A stretch of DNA of 6,161 bases from CAYVBJ01 sp964415185 (GTDB lineage Bacteria > Bacteroidota > Rhodothermia > Balneolales > Balneolaceae). Made by a program: the position numbers and the translations under genes. Under the pieces are notes generated by a model. The model did no database searches and was not told the DNA's origin. It worked only from the letters and a program-made list of their open reading frames with translations. Location: assembly GCA_964415185.1 (NCBI GenBank), contig CAYPZI010000158.1, positions 1 to 6,161 on the forward strand, read 5' to 3'. Of this stretch, positions 5,108 through 6,161 are shown one piece after another (within the stretch, counting starts at the first letter, position 1; each line of letters begins with the position of its first letter).

Positions 5108-5989
5108 TCAGGGATTACAATTTGCACAATAGGTTGGATCTGCAAATTTCAAATTATCGGATCTCCCTGATTCTTCTGTATGATTACAAGCTGAACACAC
5201 CTTAACTTCATGTAAAATCATATCCGTTGGCAGGCCACATAATTCGCAGGGCAGTCCTGCTTTTTTAAGTACAACACCCCAGCCGGGAATACCACAATTT
5301 GGACAATTGCTCTTCAGGCACCGGAGCAATTTTTCTCCCAATTCTTCAATAAAAGCCATTCTTGTCGGATTCATGTGTGCACGCATATCGGTTTCAATAA
5401 CCGCCCTGTAAGTTGATGATGCTTCACAACATTTTTTTATCGCTTTTTCAAGGTGGTCAAGGTTTCGAATTCCTTTGTAAATCTTGCTATTTCCCTGAAT
5501 TTTAGAGAACCAGCCGGCTTTTTCCGGCCTCACCGTCATGGCATGAGAAGGAAAACCGGTTTTATCCATTTTTTCCCTGATCTCCTCAAAGCCGGCACAC
5601 GTAAAAGAATCAAAAGGTGTATCGTATGAATGGGCGGTTTCATGAATTTTAATACCCAGGGACTCATCAATAAAAACGATTGTTTCGGAATGCAATTTGA
5701 TGAAGGGAGCAACCGGATCAGGTCCGAAGGTAGCCTCGGTTGCCATTCCGGTTTTGATTCCCGTCAATTTCATTCCCAGCTTTGCCTTGCGGATTGCTGT
5801 TTCAATCGTTCTTTGCTTTCGGGACACCTCTCCGGTAAATGTACCAAGAGAATTCGTATCTATCTCACCTGGAGTAACAATTTTCAGATCCAGCCCGCTT
5901 TCAAATAACCTTTCCAAAGCGGCTTCCTTACCGTGCATTGTGGCAAGTACACACTTCTTTCCACCAAATGAAGATACTAACTCATTCAC
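5108..5989 (-). CDS. DUF6671-type protein with C-terminal double zinc ribbon, function unknown
   Basis: With a GTG start at 5989 the protein has 293 residues. Conserved-looking blocks are ATMHGKE (16-22), LGTFTGEVSRKQR (48-60), GMATEATFGPDP (81-92), a TDMRAHMNPTRM block (200-211) and a Cys-rich end with four CxxC pairs (229/232, 248/251, 265/268, 288/291), enough for two zinc ribbons. I recognise this as the DUF6671 pattern; the reaction is unknown. The charged TDMRAHxNPTRM segment looks catalytic (inference). Start choice: the frame stays open to an ATG at 6070, but that region and an ATG at 6028 lie inside isocitrate dehydrogenase. The GTG overlaps the icd stop by 8 nt (GTGAATGA), typical of coupling, and gives the compact N-terminus expected before ATMHGKE. 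Confidence 0.75.
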   Translation of the reverse strand: MNELVSSFGGKKCVLATMHGKEAALERLFESGLDLKIVTPGEIDTNSLGTFTGEVSRKQRTIETAIRKAKLGMKLTGIKTGMATEATFGPDPVAPFIKLHSETIVFIDESLGIKIHETAHSYDTPFDSFTCAGFEEIREKMDKTGFPSHAMTVRPEKAGWFSKIQGNSKIYKGIRNLDHLEKAIKKCCEASSTYRAVIETDMRAHMNPTRMAFIEELGEKLLRCLKSNCPNCGIPGWGVVLKKAGLPCELCGLPTDMILHEVKVCSACNHTEESGRSDNLKFADPTYCANCNP

Positions 5990-6161
5990 CTTGTCCGAGT
6001 GAATATGCTCTCTCGCCGTCAAACTCATAAAGATTTTCTGTTTTGATAATGTCAAGGTTTTCTTTGTCAAGATTTAAAAGCAACTCAATCAGCTCTTTTT
6101 GATGAATACCCCCGTTGACAGACTGAAATCTGCATCTCCAGTGATCCGTACAAAATGTTTC
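5982..6161 (-). CDS. icd: NADP-type isocitrate dehydrogenase, C-terminal fragment (cut by window edge)
   Basis: Reading 6161 to 5982 gives 59 residues and a TGA stop. The fragment begins ETFCTDHWRCRFQ and ends TENLYEFDGERAYSLGQGE. A SDHW/TDHW-x-C-RF motif followed by KTENLYEFDG and a terminal S-L-x-Q-G-E is the C-terminal signature of the long (about 480-500 residue) isocitrate dehydrogenases, as in Thermus and Rickettsia, remembered from family members. The enzyme decarboxylates isocitrate to 2-oxoglutarate in the TCA cycle. It is a short fragment, so cofactor type is by family resemblance only. The DUF6671 gene follows directly with overlapping stop and start. No ATG-initiated gene spans this fragment because its start lies beyond 6161. 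Confidence 0.8.
   Translation of the reverse strand, partial: ETFCTDHWRCRFQSVNGGIHQKELIELLLNLDKENLDIIKTENLYEFDGERAYSLGQGE

Noticed and set aside
5990..6070. N-terminal extension of the DUF6671 protein to an ATG at 6070
   Set aside because: This stretch encodes the conserved C-terminus of isocitrate dehydrogenase in another frame, so the extension is unlikely.
1..6161. Mobile elements, CRISPR arrays, tRNA or rRNA genes
   Set aside because: No transposase, integrase, regularly spaced repeat, cloverleaf or conserved rRNA sequence was found on either strand.

Overview
The window reads as chromosomal DNA of a Bacteroidota-type bacterium, possibly of the Balneolota/Rhodothermota branch. It is AT-rich, most starts lack a clear Shine-Dalgarno sequence, and the isocitrate dehydrogenase tail is of the long type with a TDHWRCRF motif. 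The taxonomic guess rests on these traits and protein flavour only.

Layout from left to right. (1) Positions 394 to 1, minus strand: N-terminal part of a COG0523/CobW-family metallochaperone GTPase, cut by the window edge. (2) 395-693: non-coding, holding a very stable hairpin (475-509), a tentative promoter for the GTPase and an AT-rich near-palindrome (645-660). (3) 4280 to 694, minus strand: six closely packed genes, in transcription order a MerC-like membrane protein, a small ribbon-helix-helix (RHH) protein with a C-terminal zinc ribbon, an ABC ATPase, an FtsX/MacB-type permease with a His/Asp-rich periplasmic insert, a secreted DUF3299-like protein with a CFFC motif, and a DUF2946-like one-helix protein with His and CxxC residues. 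Gaps are 15 nt or less, and two junctions overlap. (4) 4281-4436: divergent promoter region. A sigma70-like promoter for the operon has its -10 box at the centre of a 22-bp near-perfect palindrome, and a third half-site follows. (5) 4437-5063, plus strand: beta-carbonic anhydrase. (6) 5989 to 5108, minus strand: a DUF6671 protein with four CxxC pairs, convergent with the carbonic anhydrase. (7) 6161 to 5982, minus strand: the C-terminus of NADP-type isocitrate dehydrogenase, whose stop overlaps the probable GTG start of the DUF6671 gene.

Working model (inference): the six-gene operon is a zinc-homeostasis, probably zinc-scavenging, system. As I recall, related gene sets (ATPase + FtsX-like permease + DUF3299 protein) occur in Pseudomonas (PA4063-PA4066) and Vibrio (zrg), where they respond to zinc starvation. 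In this window the set carries what looks like its own metal-sensing RHH repressor and a MerC-type protein, and sits beside a COG0523 GTPase and a zinc enzyme. The RHH/zinc-ribbon protein paired with the palindromic promoter is the least familiar part and the best candidate for something undescribed.
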